Below, one piece after another: positions 19,814 through 29,200 of a stretch of 64,000 nt of DNA. Made by a program: the position numbers and the translations under genes. Position 1 is the stretch's first letter, and each line of letters begins with the position of its first letter. The notes beneath the pieces were generated by a model. The model did no database searches and was not told the origin of the DNA. It saw nothing but the letters and a program-made list of their open reading frames with translations. The DNA comes from Corallococcus caeni (GTDB lineage: Bacteria > Myxococcota > Myxococcia > Myxococcales > Myxococcaceae): the NCBI RefSeq assembly GCF_036245865.1, contig NZ_BTTW01000003.1, positions 868,001-932,000 of the forward strand, in the 5' to 3' direction.

Positions 19814-20941
19814 GTGAGCACCCTGCCCTCCGCCGCCCCCGTCTCCCGCGAGCGCGTGCGCGCCATCGACTGGCTGCGCGGCCTCTCCGTCCTCGTGATG
19901 ATCCAGACCCACTCGCTCGTGCTGCTCACCCCCGAGCTGCGCAAGAGCGAGTGGACCGGCCGGCTGCTCAAGGTCGACGGGCTGGTGGCCCCCGCGTTCA
20001 TCTTCTCCGCCGGGTTCGCGCTGGCGCTGCTGATGGTGCGCAGCGCCGCCGCGGGCGTGCTGCACGAGCGCGTGCCCCGCAACCTGCGCCGCATCGCGGA
20101 GGTGTTCGCGGTCGCGGCGCTCGTCAACGCCGTCTGGTTCCCCATCCGCACCGAGCCCGTGTGGCTGCTGCGCCTGGACATCCTCCACTGCGTGGGCCTG
20201 TGCCTGATCATCACGCTGCCCCTGGCCGCGCTGCTGGCCTCACGCCCGCGCGTGCTCGCGGGCACCGCGTTCGCGCTGGCGATGGTGGCGTTCGCGCTGG
20301 CGCCCTTCAGCGACTCCGCGGGCGAGCCCTGGGCGTCGTTCCTGCGCAAGTCCTCCTGGGCCCCCTTCCCGCTGGTGCCGTGGATCGGCTTCGCGTGGCT
20401 GGGCGCCTTCGCGGGCTGCATCGCGGGCGCGTGGGGCCGCAAGGGGCTGGCGCGGGCCCTGGGCTTCCTCATCGCGTTGGGGCTCGTGGGCACGCTGATG
20501 CCGGGCACGCTCAACGACCTCTACCCGCCGCACCGCTTCTTCGTCACCAACCCGTCCAACTCCGCCACCCGCTTCATGTGGGTCTGCGCGGTGCTGCGGG
20601 TGATGCTCTGGGTGGAGGCCCGGATGGCACCGGACGCGAAGCCCTCGCGCGCGCGCCGCTTCCTGGAGGTGTTCGGCACCGCGTCGCTGTCCGCGTACTT
20701 CTTCCACGAGATGCTGCTGTACTACCGCGTCTTTGGCGTCTTCTCGTTCCAGAAGGTGTGGGGCGACTCCAGCGGGTGGCTGAAGTACGCGGGCCTGCTC
20801 GCGCTGCTCATCGCGTGCACGTTCGTGCTGTGCCTCGCGTGGGATCCGGTGGAGCGCGCGGTGAAGAAGGCCTTCACGCGCGCGGGCCAATGGCTGCTCA
20901 GTGCGCCGCGCTGGCTGCGGCCTGTTCGAAGGCGCGGATGA
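19814..20941 (+). CDS. Multi-pass membrane acyltransferase-like protein (DUF1624 / heparan-alpha-glucosaminide acetyltransferase-like)
   Basis: A 375-residue protein with about ten hydrophobic segments. The N-terminal signature [21 protein letters not shown] (first helix, with Arg-Asp pair and His) is typical of the DUF1624/YeiB-like family of membrane acyltransferase relatives, and a late [12 protein letters not shown] segment carries another conserved His. Such proteins transfer acyl groups across the membrane to glycans or lipids; the acceptor here is unknown. The GTG at 19814 is chosen because it removes a 36-residue Arg-rich extension that overlaps the previous gene's end and has no membrane segment. 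The 3' end overlaps the convergent VOC gene by 44 bases. Confidence 0.75.
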   Translation: MSTLPSAAPVSRERVRAIDWLRGLSVLVMIQTHSLVLLTPELRKSEWTGRLLKVDGLVAPAFIFSAGFALALLMVRSAAAGVLHERVPRNLRRIAEVFAVAALVNAVWFPIRTEPVWLLRLDILHCVGLCLIITLPLAALLASRPRVLAGTAFALAMVAFALAPFSDSAGEPWASFLRKSSWAPFPLVPWIGFAWLGAFAGCIAGAWGRKGLARALGFLIALGLVGTLMPGTLNDLYPPHRFFVTNPSNSATRFMWVCAVLRVMLWVEARMAPDAKPSRARRFLEVFGTASLSAYFFHEMLLYYRVFGVFSFQKVWGDSSGWLKYAGLLALLIACTFVLCLAWDPVERAVKKAFTRAGQWLLSAPRWLRPVRRRG

Positions 20942-21389
20942 TCTCCGGCGGGGCCTGGACCAGCTCAATCAGCACGCCCTCGCCGCTCAGCGGGAACTGA
21001 TCACTCGCCTTCGGGTGGATGAAGCAGACGTCGAAGCCCGCCGCGCCCTTGCGGATGCCGCCGGGCGTGAAGCGCATGCCCTGCCCCTCCAGCCACTTGA
21101 CGGCCACCGCCAGGTCATCCACCCACAGCCCCACGTGGTTGAGCGCGGGGTCGTGCACCTTCGGACGGCCGTCGGGGTTGACGGGCTGCATCAAGTCCAC
21201 CTCCACCTTGAAGGGGCCCGCGCCCGCCACGACGATGTCCTCGTCCACGTTCTCCTTCTCGCTGCGGTAGGTGCCATGGGCCGTCAGGCCCAGCGTGTCC
21301 ACCCACAGCTTGCGCAGGGCGCCCTTGTCCAGCCCTCCGATGGCGATCTGCTGGATGCCCAGAATCCGGAACGGTCGTGTCGTCTCCAT
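20898..21389 (-). CDS. VOC-superfamily (glyoxalase/dioxygenase-like) protein
   Basis: A 163-residue protein of two beta-alpha-beta-beta-beta repeats: [25 protein letters not shown] (first module) and [22 protein letters not shown] (second module), ending in an acidic [13 protein letters not shown] strand. His in LNHVGLWV and Glu in VLIELVQ are at positions where VOC enzymes bind metal. The family includes lactoylglutathione lyases and methylmalonyl-CoA epimerases; the substrate is not decidable. ATG at 21389 is the start; the longer frame up to 21950 is an antisense shadow of the vWA gene. Convergent with the membrane acyltransferase (44-base overlap of 3' ends) and divergent from the vWA lipoprotein. 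Confidence 0.82.
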   Translation of the reverse strand: METTRPFRILGIQQIAIGGLDKGALRKLWVDTLGLTAHGTYRSEKENVDEDIVVAGAGPFKVEVDLMQPVNPDGRPKVHDPALNHVGLWVDDLAVAVKWLEGQGMRFTPGGIRKGAAGFDVCFIHPKASDQFPLSGEGVLIELVQAPPEIIRAFEQAAASAAH

Positions 21390-21534
21390 GGGCGGGGACC
21401 GTCGCAAAAGGGGTCCCCCCACGCAAGCGCGGGCCACGGGCGGGCCCGGGAAAAATTCACTGGATAAACCCATTCCGGAGGTCGGCCGTTTCCAGGGGCA
21501 CGCTGACCTACTCCCGTCGTCCCGGAGCCGCCCC

Positions 21535-23307
21535 ATGTCCCCGTTCTTCTCGAAGCGCCGCGTGTCCTTCGTCAGTGGTGCCCTCCTCTGCGCCAGCCTC
21601 GTGAGCGCCTGCTCCTCCATGGAGCCGGCGCAGGGCGTGACGCGCGGCGAGCTCCGCCCCCAGGCCGTCGCGACCACCCAGAACGCCCCCGCTGACGAAG
21701 CCAAGGTCGACAGGGCCGAGCTCCCGCCCCCGCCGCCCTCCACCCCGGCCGCGGCTCCTACCGCGCGCATGGCGCCGGAGCCGGAGATGCGCCGCGCGGC
21801 GCCCGGGAAGAAGTCCATGGCCGCCCTGGGCGCGGCCTCGGGCGGCGCGCTCGCGATGGGCGAAGTCGCCCCGATGCCGGTCCAGCAGCCGAAGGAGAAG
21901 TCCAAGCTGGAGCTGGGCGACGACAAGAACGTCGCCGAGGGCGGCAACACCTTCGAGGCCTACAAGGCCAACGCCTTCACGGAGACGGCGAAGGACAACC
22001 TGTCCACCTTCGCGGCGGACGTGGACACGGCCTCCTACTCCATGGCGCGGCGCTACCTGCAGCAGGGCCAGCTGCCGCCCACCCAGGCGGTGCGCGTGGA
22101 GGAGTTCGTCAACTACTTCAAGTACCGCTACACCCCGCCGGAGGACGGCGCCTTCACGGTGCACCTGGAGGGCGCGCCGTCGCCCTTCAACGCGCGCCGC
22201 CAGTTCGTGCGCGTGGGCGTGCAGGGCAAGGTCGTCTCCCGCTCGCAGCGCAAGCCCGCGCACCTAGTGTTCCTGGTGGACACCAGCGGCTCCATGGCGT
22301 CGTCGGACAAGCTGCCGCTGGCCATCGAGTCCATCAAGGTCGCGGTGAAGAACCTCAACGAGAACGACACCGTGGCGCTCGTCACCTACGCGGGCTCCAC
22401 GCGGGACGTGCTGCCCCCCACGCCCGCCACGGACGTGAAGAAGATCCACGCGGCGCTGGACACGCTGGTCGCGGGCGGCGGCACGGCCATGGGCTCCGGC
22501 ATGGAGGCGGCCTACAAGCACGCGGTGAAGAAGGCCGCGGGCGGCGTGGTGTCCCGCGTGGTGGTGCTCACCGACGGTGACGCCAACATCGGCCCCAACC
22601 TGAGCCCCAAGGCCATGCTGGCCAGCATCGAGAAGTACGTGGCCGAGGGCGTCACCCTCACCACCGTGGGCTTCGGCATGGGCAACTACCACGACTCGCT
22701 GATGGAGCAGCTGGCGGACAAGGGCAACGGCAACAGCTTCTACGTGGACAGCATGAAGGAGGCGCGCAAGGTCTTCGAGACCCAGCTCACCGGCACGCTG
22801 GAGGTCATCGCGAAGGACGTGAAGTTCCAGGTGGAGTTCAACCCGAAGGCCGTCAGCCGCTACCGCCTGATGGGCTACGAGAACCGCGACATCGCGGACA
22901 AGGACTTCCGCGACGACAAGGTGGACGCGGGCGAGATTGGCGCGGGCCACACCGTGACGGCGCTCTACGAGGTGGAGCTCACGGGCGACGCGCCGCAGGA
23001 GCTGGCCACGGTGCGCATCCGCGCCAAGGCGCCCAACGGCACGGAGGCCAAGGAGCAGGCCTTCCCGCTCACCCGCGCGAACCTGAAGCCGTCCATGGAG
23101 GCCGCCTCCACCGACTTCCGCTTCGCCGTCGCGGTGGCCGCCACCGCGGACATCCTCCGCGCCGCGCCCGCCGCGGAGGGCTGGAGCCTGGCCACCACGC
23201 AGAAGCTGGCGGAGGGCGCCGTGGCCGGTGACGCGGACCGCACCGAGTTCGTCCGCCTCATCGGCCAGGCGCGCGCGCTGACGACCGCGTCCGCCAGCGG
23301 CCGCTAG
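21535..23307 (+). CDS. von Willebrand factor A-domain lipoprotein (YfbK-like)
   Basis: A 590-residue lipoprotein: signal with lipobox LVSAC (Cys-26), a Pro/Ala-rich tether to about residue 140, then the YfbK-type N-terminal segment (NPF-less variant, [19 protein letters not shown]), a vWA domain with an intact [13 protein letters not shown] near residue 249 plus the downstream Thr/Asp ([11 protein letters not shown]), and a C-terminal DUF3520-like region ending LIGQARALT. vWA domains of this type bind Mg2+ and mediate protein contacts at the cell envelope; the physiological role of YfbK-like proteins is not established. A longer frame from 21271 is rejected because the lipoprotein signal begins at 21535. 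A perfect terminator follows at 23345. Confidence 0.88.
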   Translation: MSPFFSKRRVSFVSGALLCASLVSACSSMEPAQGVTRGELRPQAVATTQNAPADEAKVDRAELPPPPPSTPAAAPTARMAPEPEMRRAAPGKKSMAALGAASGGALAMGEVAPMPVQQPKEKSKLELGDDKNVAEGGNTFEAYKANAFTETAKDNLSTFAADVDTASYSMARRYLQQGQLPPTQAVRVEEFVNYFKYRYTPPEDGAFTVHLEGAPSPFNARRQFVRVGVQGKVVSRSQRKPAHLVFLVDTSGSMASSDKLPLAIESIKVAVKNLNENDTVALVTYAGSTRDVLPPTPATDVKKIHAALDTLVAGGGTAMGSGMEAAYKHAVKKAAGGVVSRVVVLTDGDANIGPNLSPKAMLASIEKYVAEGVTLTTVGFGMGNYHDSLMEQLADKGNGNSFYVDSMKEARKVFETQLTGTLEVIAKDVKFQVEFNPKAVSRYRLMGYENRDIADKDFRDDKVDAGEIGAGHTVTALYEVELTGDAPQELATVRIRAKAPNGTEAKEQAFPLTRANLKPSMEAASTDFRFAVAVAATADILRAAPAAEGWSLATTQKLAEGAVAGDADRTEFVRLIGQARALTTASASGR

Positions 23308-23344
23308 GCAGTCCGCAGCACCGGGGAGAAGCGCAGCAAGGGGG

Positions 23345-23390
23345 GCCCTGCCCGCCACCGGAATGAGCCGGTGGCGGGCAGGGCTTTTTT
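23345..23390 (+). terminator. Rho-independent terminator of the vWA gene
   Basis: Perfect 17-bp stem (GCCCTGCCCGCCACCGG and its complement), 6-base loop, followed by six T. Also suits the convergent lipoprotein gene ending at 23402. Confidence 0.93.
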
Positions 23391-23401
23391 CGGAGGGTGC
23401 G

Positions 23402-24004
23402 TCAGATGACGGTGATGTTGGGGGGCGTGGTGGTGGTGAAGAAGTTGGCGAAGCTCGCGTACCAGTAGGTCCCCGACTGGTTGTTGATCTTGCACGCCTT
23501 GGTGCCGGAGGCGTTCACGGTGGTCCCGTTGCTGGCGATGCTGAGGCTGCCCGTGCTGATGCTGCCCGTCATGTAGTCGCAGTAGATGTCCGCGTTGCGC
23601 GTGGTGGAGAGCGTCGTGGGGTCCACGCCGCGCACGGCCATGACGGTGGCGGACGAGCCGCTCCAGCCGTTGCGCATCGTGAAGCCCACCGCGAGCCCCA
23701 GGCTGGAGCCGGAGAGCGACACGGTGCCCGGCGGGCTCAGCGGCACGGTCTGGACGACCACCGATGCGCCCGTCGTCAGCGTGCAGCTGGCGCCACCCGT
23801 GCGGGTGATGACGACGTTGTACTGCGGCGGCGAGGTGGTGATCTGCACCGTGGTCGCCTCGTAGTCACAGCCCTGCGAGGACGCCGTCGTCAGCCGCGCG
23901 CCCTGCTGCGCCAGCTCCACGCCGTCCTCCTGCTCCGGACCGCCACAGGCGGAGAGCACGAGGGCAGAACCCAGACACACCACGGACGTCAGCTTGTTCA
24001 TCAT
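23402..24004 (-). CDS. Small lipoprotein, member 1 of a local three-paralogue family
   Basis: A 200-residue lipoprotein (MMNKLTSVVCLGSALVLSACGG, lipobox LSAC). After a short tether the mature domain, about 150 residues, follows a shared plan with the genes at 24858 and 25548: S-x-GC near its start, PPQYNVVITRT with a later Cys, a Val-rich strand (GASVVV), LGLAV near the middle, GSLSIASNGTT and a C-terminal FFTTTTPPNI segment. It is rich in Ser/Thr/Gly and beta-strand-like with few charges, like a secreted beta-sandwich. No known family recognised and no function assigned. It is the most diverged of the three, and lacks the conserved leader sequence seen in the other two. Divergent from the expansin gene (123 bases between starts). 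Confidence 0.8.
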   Translation of the reverse strand: MMNKLTSVVCLGSALVLSACGGPEQEDGVELAQQGARLTTASSQGCDYEATTVQITTSPPQYNVVITRTGGASCTLTTGASVVVQTVPLSPPGTVSLSGSSLGLAVGFTMRNGWSGSSATVMAVRGVDPTTLSTTRNADIYCDYMTGSISTGSLSIASNGTTVNASGTKACKINNQSGTYWYASFANFFTTTTPPNITVI

Positions 24005-24126
24005 GGGAATTCCTTTCCGATTTTCGGGAGGGGGAAGGCCCGGACGCTAACAAGCGCGTCCAACGGAACCAAGACGGGGAGTCCTGGCTGCCGTTGACGC
24101 GGAGCGACGCGTGTATAGTGCGCGGT

Positions 24127-24819
24127 ATGAACCGACCCGCTTCGTGGAAGTCCTCGCTGGTTTTGACCCTGGCCACGCTTGCCTGTGGGGCATGCGGGGA
24201 TTCCGCCTCCGGTGGAGGCGTGAGCCTGGGTTCCGAGCAGAAAGGGATTGCGACCTTCTACGACGCCAACGGGGGCGGCAACTGCTCCTTCGAGCCCGGC
24301 GGCGATCAGATGGTGGCCGCGATGAACCAGGCGCAGTACGACAACAGCGCCGTCTGCGGCGAGTGCGTGGACATCGTCGGCCCCAAGGGCACCGTGCGCG
24401 TGCGCATCGTGGACCAGTGCCCTGATTGCGATAAGGGCCACCTGGACCTGTCGCGCGAGGCCTTCGACAAGGTGGCGGAGGCCAAGGACGGCCGCGTGGA
24501 CATCACCTGGACGCCGGTGTCCTGCGACGTGGCCGGCCCGGTGGAGTACCACTTCAAGGACGGCAGCAATCCCTGGTGGACGGCCATCCAGGTGCGCAAC
24601 CACCGGCTGCCCATCAAGAAGCTGGAGTGGCGGCGCGACGGCGACTGGAAGGCCCTGGAGCGCCAGAGCTACAACTACTTCGTCTTCGAGGGCATCGGCG
24701 AGGGCCGCTTCCAGCTGCGCGTCACCGCCAGCGACGGCCAGCAGCTCGTGGACAGCGTGGAGAAGGTGCTGGACGACGGCTCCGTGGACGGGGCGGATCA
24801 GTTCGCGCCCCAGAAGTAG
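24127..24819 (+). CDS. Bacterial expansin-like lipoprotein (EXLX1/YoaJ type)
   Basis: A 230-residue protein with a lipoprotein-like signal (TLATLACGAC). Residues about 35-130 form the six-stranded double-psi beta-barrel of expansins and RlpA: GIATFYDANGGGNCSF, cysteines in CGECVDIVG and CPDC, and the key Asp in GHLDLS. Residues about 140-225 form the second, cellulose-binding-like domain (WWTAIQVRNHRLPIKKLEW with surface aromatics). This two-domain layout is that of bacterial expansins, which loosen cellulose or peptidoglycan networks without hydrolysis. The lipoprotein-type N-terminus would keep it on the cell surface (inference); the usual bacterial form is freely secreted. ATG at 24127 is chosen over 24094 because the signal then starts at the N-terminus. 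It sits between paralogous lipoprotein genes of opposite strand. Confidence 0.9.
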   Translation: MNRPASWKSSLVLTLATLACGACGDSASGGGVSLGSEQKGIATFYDANGGGNCSFEPGGDQMVAAMNQAQYDNSAVCGECVDIVGPKGTVRVRIVDQCPDCDKGHLDLSREAFDKVAEAKDGRVDITWTPVSCDVAGPVEYHFKDGSNPWWTAIQVRNHRLPIKKLEWRRDGDWKALERQSYNYFVFEGIGEGRFQLRVTASDGQQLVDSVEKVLDDGSVDGADQFAPQK

Positions 24820-24857
24820 GCACGCCCCGCCGCCCCGTCCGTCACTGCGTCAAAGCC

Positions 24858-25451
24858 TCAGAACGTCATGATGGACGGGGCCGTGGTGCTGGTGAAGAAG
24901 TCCGGGTAGCTGGCCAGGTACGTGTTGCCCGTGCCCGTCTGGCCGTAGATGGTGCCGCTCTTGGTCCCGTACACGGTCAGCGTCGTCCCGTTGGAAGCGA
25001 TGGACAGGCTGCCCGAGTAGATGGAGCCCCGGCCCAGGTAGACGGACAGCCCCGTGGACCGGACGATGTCCAGCGTGTCCGGCGCCACGTGCTTGATGCC
25101 CAGGGACTGGGGCGCGCTGCCGCTGACGCTGCTCTTGTACGTGTAGCTCACGGCCACGCCCAGGTCGTTGGCCACCAGCGACAGCGTGGGCGCCGTGCCC
25201 GTGGACGTGCCCACCACGACGCTGCCCGCGCCGTACGGGCAGGTGGCGTCCGCCGCGCGCGTGACGGTGACGTCGTAGATGGGAGGAAGCGTGCCCGGCT
25301 GCGCGGCGTACGACGCGGTGAAGGTGCAGCCCTGCGAAGTCACCAGGGCCGACTCCTGGGTGGCGAGGCCGTCCTCGCCCTCCACTCCACCACCGCACGC
25401 CGTGAGGCCGGCGACGGCGCAAAGCGAGACAACGGACTTGAGGTTCAGCAT
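24858..25451 (-). CDS. Small lipoprotein, member 2 of the local paralogue family
   Basis: A 197-residue lipoprotein (MLNLKSVVSLCAVAGLTACGGG, lipobox LTAC). The mature part is closely related to the next gene at 25548: TSQGCTFT, DVTVTR, GAGSVVVG, LGVAVSYTY, APDTLDIVRS, TVYGTKSG, and the same C-terminal block YPDFFTSTTAPSI. Both Cys of the domain (TSQGC and ATC) are kept in all three paralogues, so a disulfide is likely (inference). Start at 25451 rather than 25523, because the upstream part is the conserved leader. It runs towards the 3' end of the expansin gene (38 bases between stops). Confidence 0.82.
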   Translation of the reverse strand: MLNLKSVVSLCAVAGLTACGGGVEGEDGLATQESALVTSQGCTFTASYAAQPGTLPPIYDVTVTRAADATCPYGAGSVVVGTSTGTAPTLSLVANDLGVAVSYTYKSSVSGSAPQSLGIKHVAPDTLDIVRSTGLSVYLGRGSIYSGSLSIASNGTTLTVYGTKSGTIYGQTGTGNTYLASYPDFFTSTTAPSIMTF

Positions 25452-25524
25452 GGCATTGGACTCCAGGGTTGGGGTGTGTGCTGCGCCGCCCCTATAAAGC
25501 CCAATGCCAGACACTGAAAACATT
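25452..25524 (-). promoter_or_regulatory. Conserved leader/promoter region of lipoprotein member 2
   Basis: On the minus strand the region reads GTCTGGCATT, then a GGGGCGG block, then CCCTGGAGT and CAATGCC directly before the ATG. The same blocks occur in the same order at 26133-26205. CTGGAGT can serve as ribosome-binding site. GTCTGGCATT resembles a sigma54 -24 box but no matching -12 GC is present. Confidence 0.5.
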
Positions 25525-25547
25525 TCACTGGCAATGCCTGCCGCCCA

Positions 25548-26132
25548 TCAGAACGCGACGATGGACGGGGCCGTGGTGCTGGTGAAGAAGTCCGGGTAGC
25601 TAGCCACGTAGTTGCCGCCGGAGCCCGTCTCCCCGACGATGGGTCCGTTCTTGGTGCCGGAGACGGTCAGCGTCGTCCCATCCGGTCCGATGGCCAGGTC
25701 TCCGGAGCTGACGGAGTACTGGACGCCCGTGGGGTACAGGGTGGAGGAGCGGACGACGGTCAGCGTGTCCGGCGCCAGGTGCTTGAGATCCAGCGACCGG
25801 GCGTATTTGCCGTACGTGTAGGCCACGGCCACGCCCAGCTCATTGGCTGTCAGGGACACCGTGGGCTCAACGGCGTTGGAGGAGCCCACGAGCACGCTGC
25901 CTGCGCCCCAGGCGCAGGTGCTGCTCGCCAGACGGGTGACCGTCACGTCGAAGATGTAGGGGAACGGACCGGGCTGCCGCGGCGCGGAGGACACCGTGAA
26001 GGTGCAGCCCTGGGAGGTTCCCGTCACCAGCGCGGATTCCCGGGTGGCGAGCCCGCCCTGCCCTTCCACTCCACCACACGCCGTGACCGCGACGACCGCG
26101 CCCAGGGAAACAACGGACTTGAAGAGCTGCAT
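25548..26132 (-). CDS. Small lipoprotein, member 3 of the local paralogue family
   Basis: A 194-residue lipoprotein (MQLFKSVVSLGAVVAVTACGG, lipobox VTAC), the closest relative of the gene at 24858, sharing N-terminus (KSVVSL), TSQGCTFT, DVTVTR, LGVAV, LAPDTL, TVSGTKNG and the C-terminal YPDFFTSTTAPSI. The upstream regions of these two genes are also alike (CTCCAGGG and AATGCCAGAC blocks at matching places), so the unit duplicated together with its promoter. Function unknown. Confidence 0.82.
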   Translation of the reverse strand: MQLFKSVVSLGAVVAVTACGGVEGQGGLATRESALVTGTSQGCTFTVSSAPRQPGPFPYIFDVTVTRLASSTCAWGAGSVLVGSSNAVEPTVSLTANELGVAVAYTYGKYARSLDLKHLAPDTLTVVRSSTLYPTGVQYSVSSGDLAIGPDGTTLTVSGTKNGPIVGETGSGGNYVASYPDFFTSTTAPSIVAF

Positions 26133-26205
26133 GGCATTGCACTCCAGGGGTTTTGGGGGAACAGCCCCGCCCCATCTAAAGGCAAATGCCAGACGCGGAA
26201 AACGG
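26133..26205 (-). promoter_or_regulatory. Conserved leader/promoter region of lipoprotein member 3
   Basis: Matches 25452-25524 in block order (GTCTGGCATT, GGGGCGGGG, CCCTGGAGT, CAATGCC before ATG). Shared regulation of members 2 and 3 is inferred. Confidence 0.5.
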
Positions 26206-26227
26206 ATTCTCAATCCCTACCGTCCGG

Positions 26228-26259
26228 ACGTCGCGGGGGTGCGAAGCCACCCGCGACGT
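26228..26259 (-). terminator. Hairpin at the end of the flotillin/ATPase operon
   Basis: Perfect 10-bp arms ACGTCGCGGG / CCCGCGACGT around a 12-base loop, 14 bases past the ATPase stop on the minus strand. No T run. Confidence 0.5.
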
Positions 26260-26272
26260 TTGTGCAGTGCAC

Positions 26273-29200
26273 CTACCGCCGCAGCATGCCGCGCAGGAGC
26301 TCCAGGGCCTCGGTGACGCCCTGCCAGACCTGGAGCGCCTTGATGCCCTCGCCCTCGCCCTGCACGTTGCGGCGGGCGGCGCGCTCCAGTGGCAGCAGCG
26401 CGCCCTCCACCAGTTCAATCTGCCGGCTGAGCTCCGCCGGGGACGGGCCGTTCGCGGCGCGCTGGAGCGACTCCGCGGGGGTGGGCAGGGACACCGACAC
26501 CGGCCGGTCCGCCAGCGCCGTGATGGCCTTGGAGAGCTGCGCCATGTACGGGCCGAAGTCCGGCGCGGGCGCCTGGGGCATGGGCGCGTTGCGCAGCGTG
26601 GGCGCCTCCGCCTGCGCGGCCACGCGCTCCGTGAGGGCCTTGAGCAGCTGCGCCAGGTGCTTGAGGTACGGGGCCAGGTCCGTGGCCGGAGCCTGGGGGG
26701 CCTGGGGCGCGGCCGGGAGGGACACCTGCACCGGGGCGGGCGGCTTCTGGGCGGCCTCGCGGCCCACGCGGGCCACCTCCAGCACGGCCTCGCGCAGGGC
26801 CTCCAGGTGCGGGGCCACGGGCGTGTCCTCGCTGGGGGCGTTCGCCTGCGCGGCGGCCTGCACCACCGCGTCGCGCACGGAGCCCAGCTGTTCCTCGATG
26901 GCGCCCAGCTGTCCGGTGACGCGCGCCACGGGGTCGTCCTCCTTGCCCCCCATGCGCTTCACGCGGGCGAAGCCCTGCTTGATCTCCTCCCAGCGCTTCG
27001 CCTTCTCCGGCGTCAGGCGCCCGCGCATCTCCTGGAGCTTGAGCAGGTTCTGCTCCGCCGCCGTGGTGAGCGTCTGGGATTCGCCCTGGTAGTGGTCGTC
27101 GATGCGGCGCTCCAGCTCGTCGTCCGTCATCGCGGAGACGACCTTCTCAGCCAGCTTGCCCATGTTGCGGTAGCTGCCCTGCAGCTTGAACGGCGGCTCC
27201 GTCCGGAAGCGCTCGTCCTGCGCGGCGGACGCGATGTACTGGAGGTTCACCTTGAGCAGCACCTGCTGCACGCGGAACAGCCGCTGGAAGACGGCGATGA
27301 TCTCCTGGAGCTCCGCGGCCGCGTAGCCGTGCTTCAGCTCGCCGGAGGGGACGTCCTCGCCCTTGGCCATCCGGATGAGGCGGTGCACGTCCTGCGGATC
27401 GCGCGTGGCCAGCGGCGCCAGCACCGGGTTGGAGGTGAGCGCGTTCTCCAGGTAGCTGAGGGCGAACAGCTCCTCCTTGCCGTCCAGGATGTCACCCAGG
27501 TTGTACGTGTCCGCGCGGTTGGCGAGCATGTCCGGGATGCGGAAGCGCTCGCCCGTCTCCGTGTACGGGTTGCCCGCCATCACCACGCAGAACTTCTTGC
27601 CGCGCAGGTCGTACGTGCGCGTCTGGCCATTCCAGACACCCTCCACGCGGCGCTGGCCATCGCACAGGGAGATGAACTTCTGGAGCAGCTCCGGGTCCGT
27701 GTGCTGGATGTCGTCGAGGTAGAGCATCACGTTGTTGCCCATCTCGAAGGACAGGTTGATGCGCTCCACCTCCTGCCGCGCGGTGGCGTTGGGCGCCTCC
27801 GCGGGGTCCAGCGACTTCACGGCGTGGCCCAGCGCCGGCCCGTTCACCTTCACGAAGGTGAGGCCCAGGCGGCTGGCCACGTACTCCATCAGCGTCGTCT
27901 TGCCGTAGCCCGGCGGCGACATGAGCAGCAGCATGCCCATGCGGTCCGTGCGCTTGCCCTCGCCCGCCGCGCCCAGCTGCTTGGCCAGGTTCGCGCCGAT
28001 GAGCGGCAGGTACACCTCGTCGATGAGCCGGTTGCGCACGAAGCTCGTGAGCACCTTGGGCGTCAGCTCCTCCAGCCGCAGCTTGCGCCGCTCGCGGTCC
28101 AGCAGGTCGCGCAGGTACGCGCGGTAGGCCACGTACGCGGGCACGCGCACCTGGCGGAACTCGCCCAGCCGCGCCAGGAACTCGTCCAGGCGCAGGGACA
28201 GCTTGCGGTCCTGGATGCGCGGGTGGCTGCCCAAGAGGCCCGTGGCCTCCGTGGCGGTGATGGCGCCCGCCGCGTCGCGGTCCAGCTTGCGCTCCGTGAG
28301 GAGCACCACCGCCGTCTCCAGCGCGACGTGGGCCGCCTCGCCCGGGCCGCCCTCGCGCTTCGCGAGGAACGCGTCCACCCAGGCGCGCGCGATGCGCAGG
28401 CGCTCCGGCAGGTTCTTCTCCAGGCCGCGCAAATCTTCGTCGAACGCGGTGCGCGACCCGTGCCGGTCCAGGTGCGCGAGGAAGGTGTCCTTCAGCGCCA
28501 GGGCCTCACGGCTGGTGGTGAAGCGCGGCCGGTCCACCGCCAGCTCCTCCACGAGGTAGCGGCCCGCCTGCCGGCCCTCCGCGGGCGAAGCCGTGAGGCC
28601 ATGCCCCTGGAGGAACGCGAGCACGCGCTCGCCCAGCTCATCCCCCAACGCCACCAGGTCCGCGCCGGTGTCGAACGCCTGCCGCAGCCGCGCCAGGCTC
28701 CGGGCGCGCCGGTGGAACACGCCGCGCAGCGTGTCGTCCCCGTCGAACGCCCAGTACAGCGCGGCCCAGGCGCGAGGCACCGGGGCGAAGCGCAGCAGGC
28801 CCGCGCCCTGGTGCAGCGCGAGCAGCTTCTCGAGAATGGCCGCCGCGTCCGCGTCGTGCACGCCGCGCTCGTAGCCCTCGTCGAAGCGGTCCGCCGCGTA
28901 CGCGCGCACGCGCTCCAGGAGCTGCCCCTGCGCGCCGGCCTCGTACAGCGCCGTGGGCGTGAGGCCACCCTTCCCCTCCTCCGCGTCCATCAGCAGCCCG
29001 GCGGCCAGGTACTCCGCGCGGTACACGTCGCGCGTCTCGGAGACCAGGTGCTGATCCCAGAGCTCGCGGTACTTCAAGAGCTCCGGGTCCTCCAGCTTCT
29101 GCGTGTAGTCGGAGCCGGTGAGCTGGAGGTACAGCGCGCCGTCGCGCGGCACCAGCGTCAGCTCCAGCGGCTGGGTGTTCACGTGGAAGCGGTAGGGCCC

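Noticed and set aside
25452-26205. Sigma54 promoters before the paralogous lipoproteins
   Set aside because: TGGCAT resembles the -24 element but the -12 GC element is missing at the right spacing in both copies.
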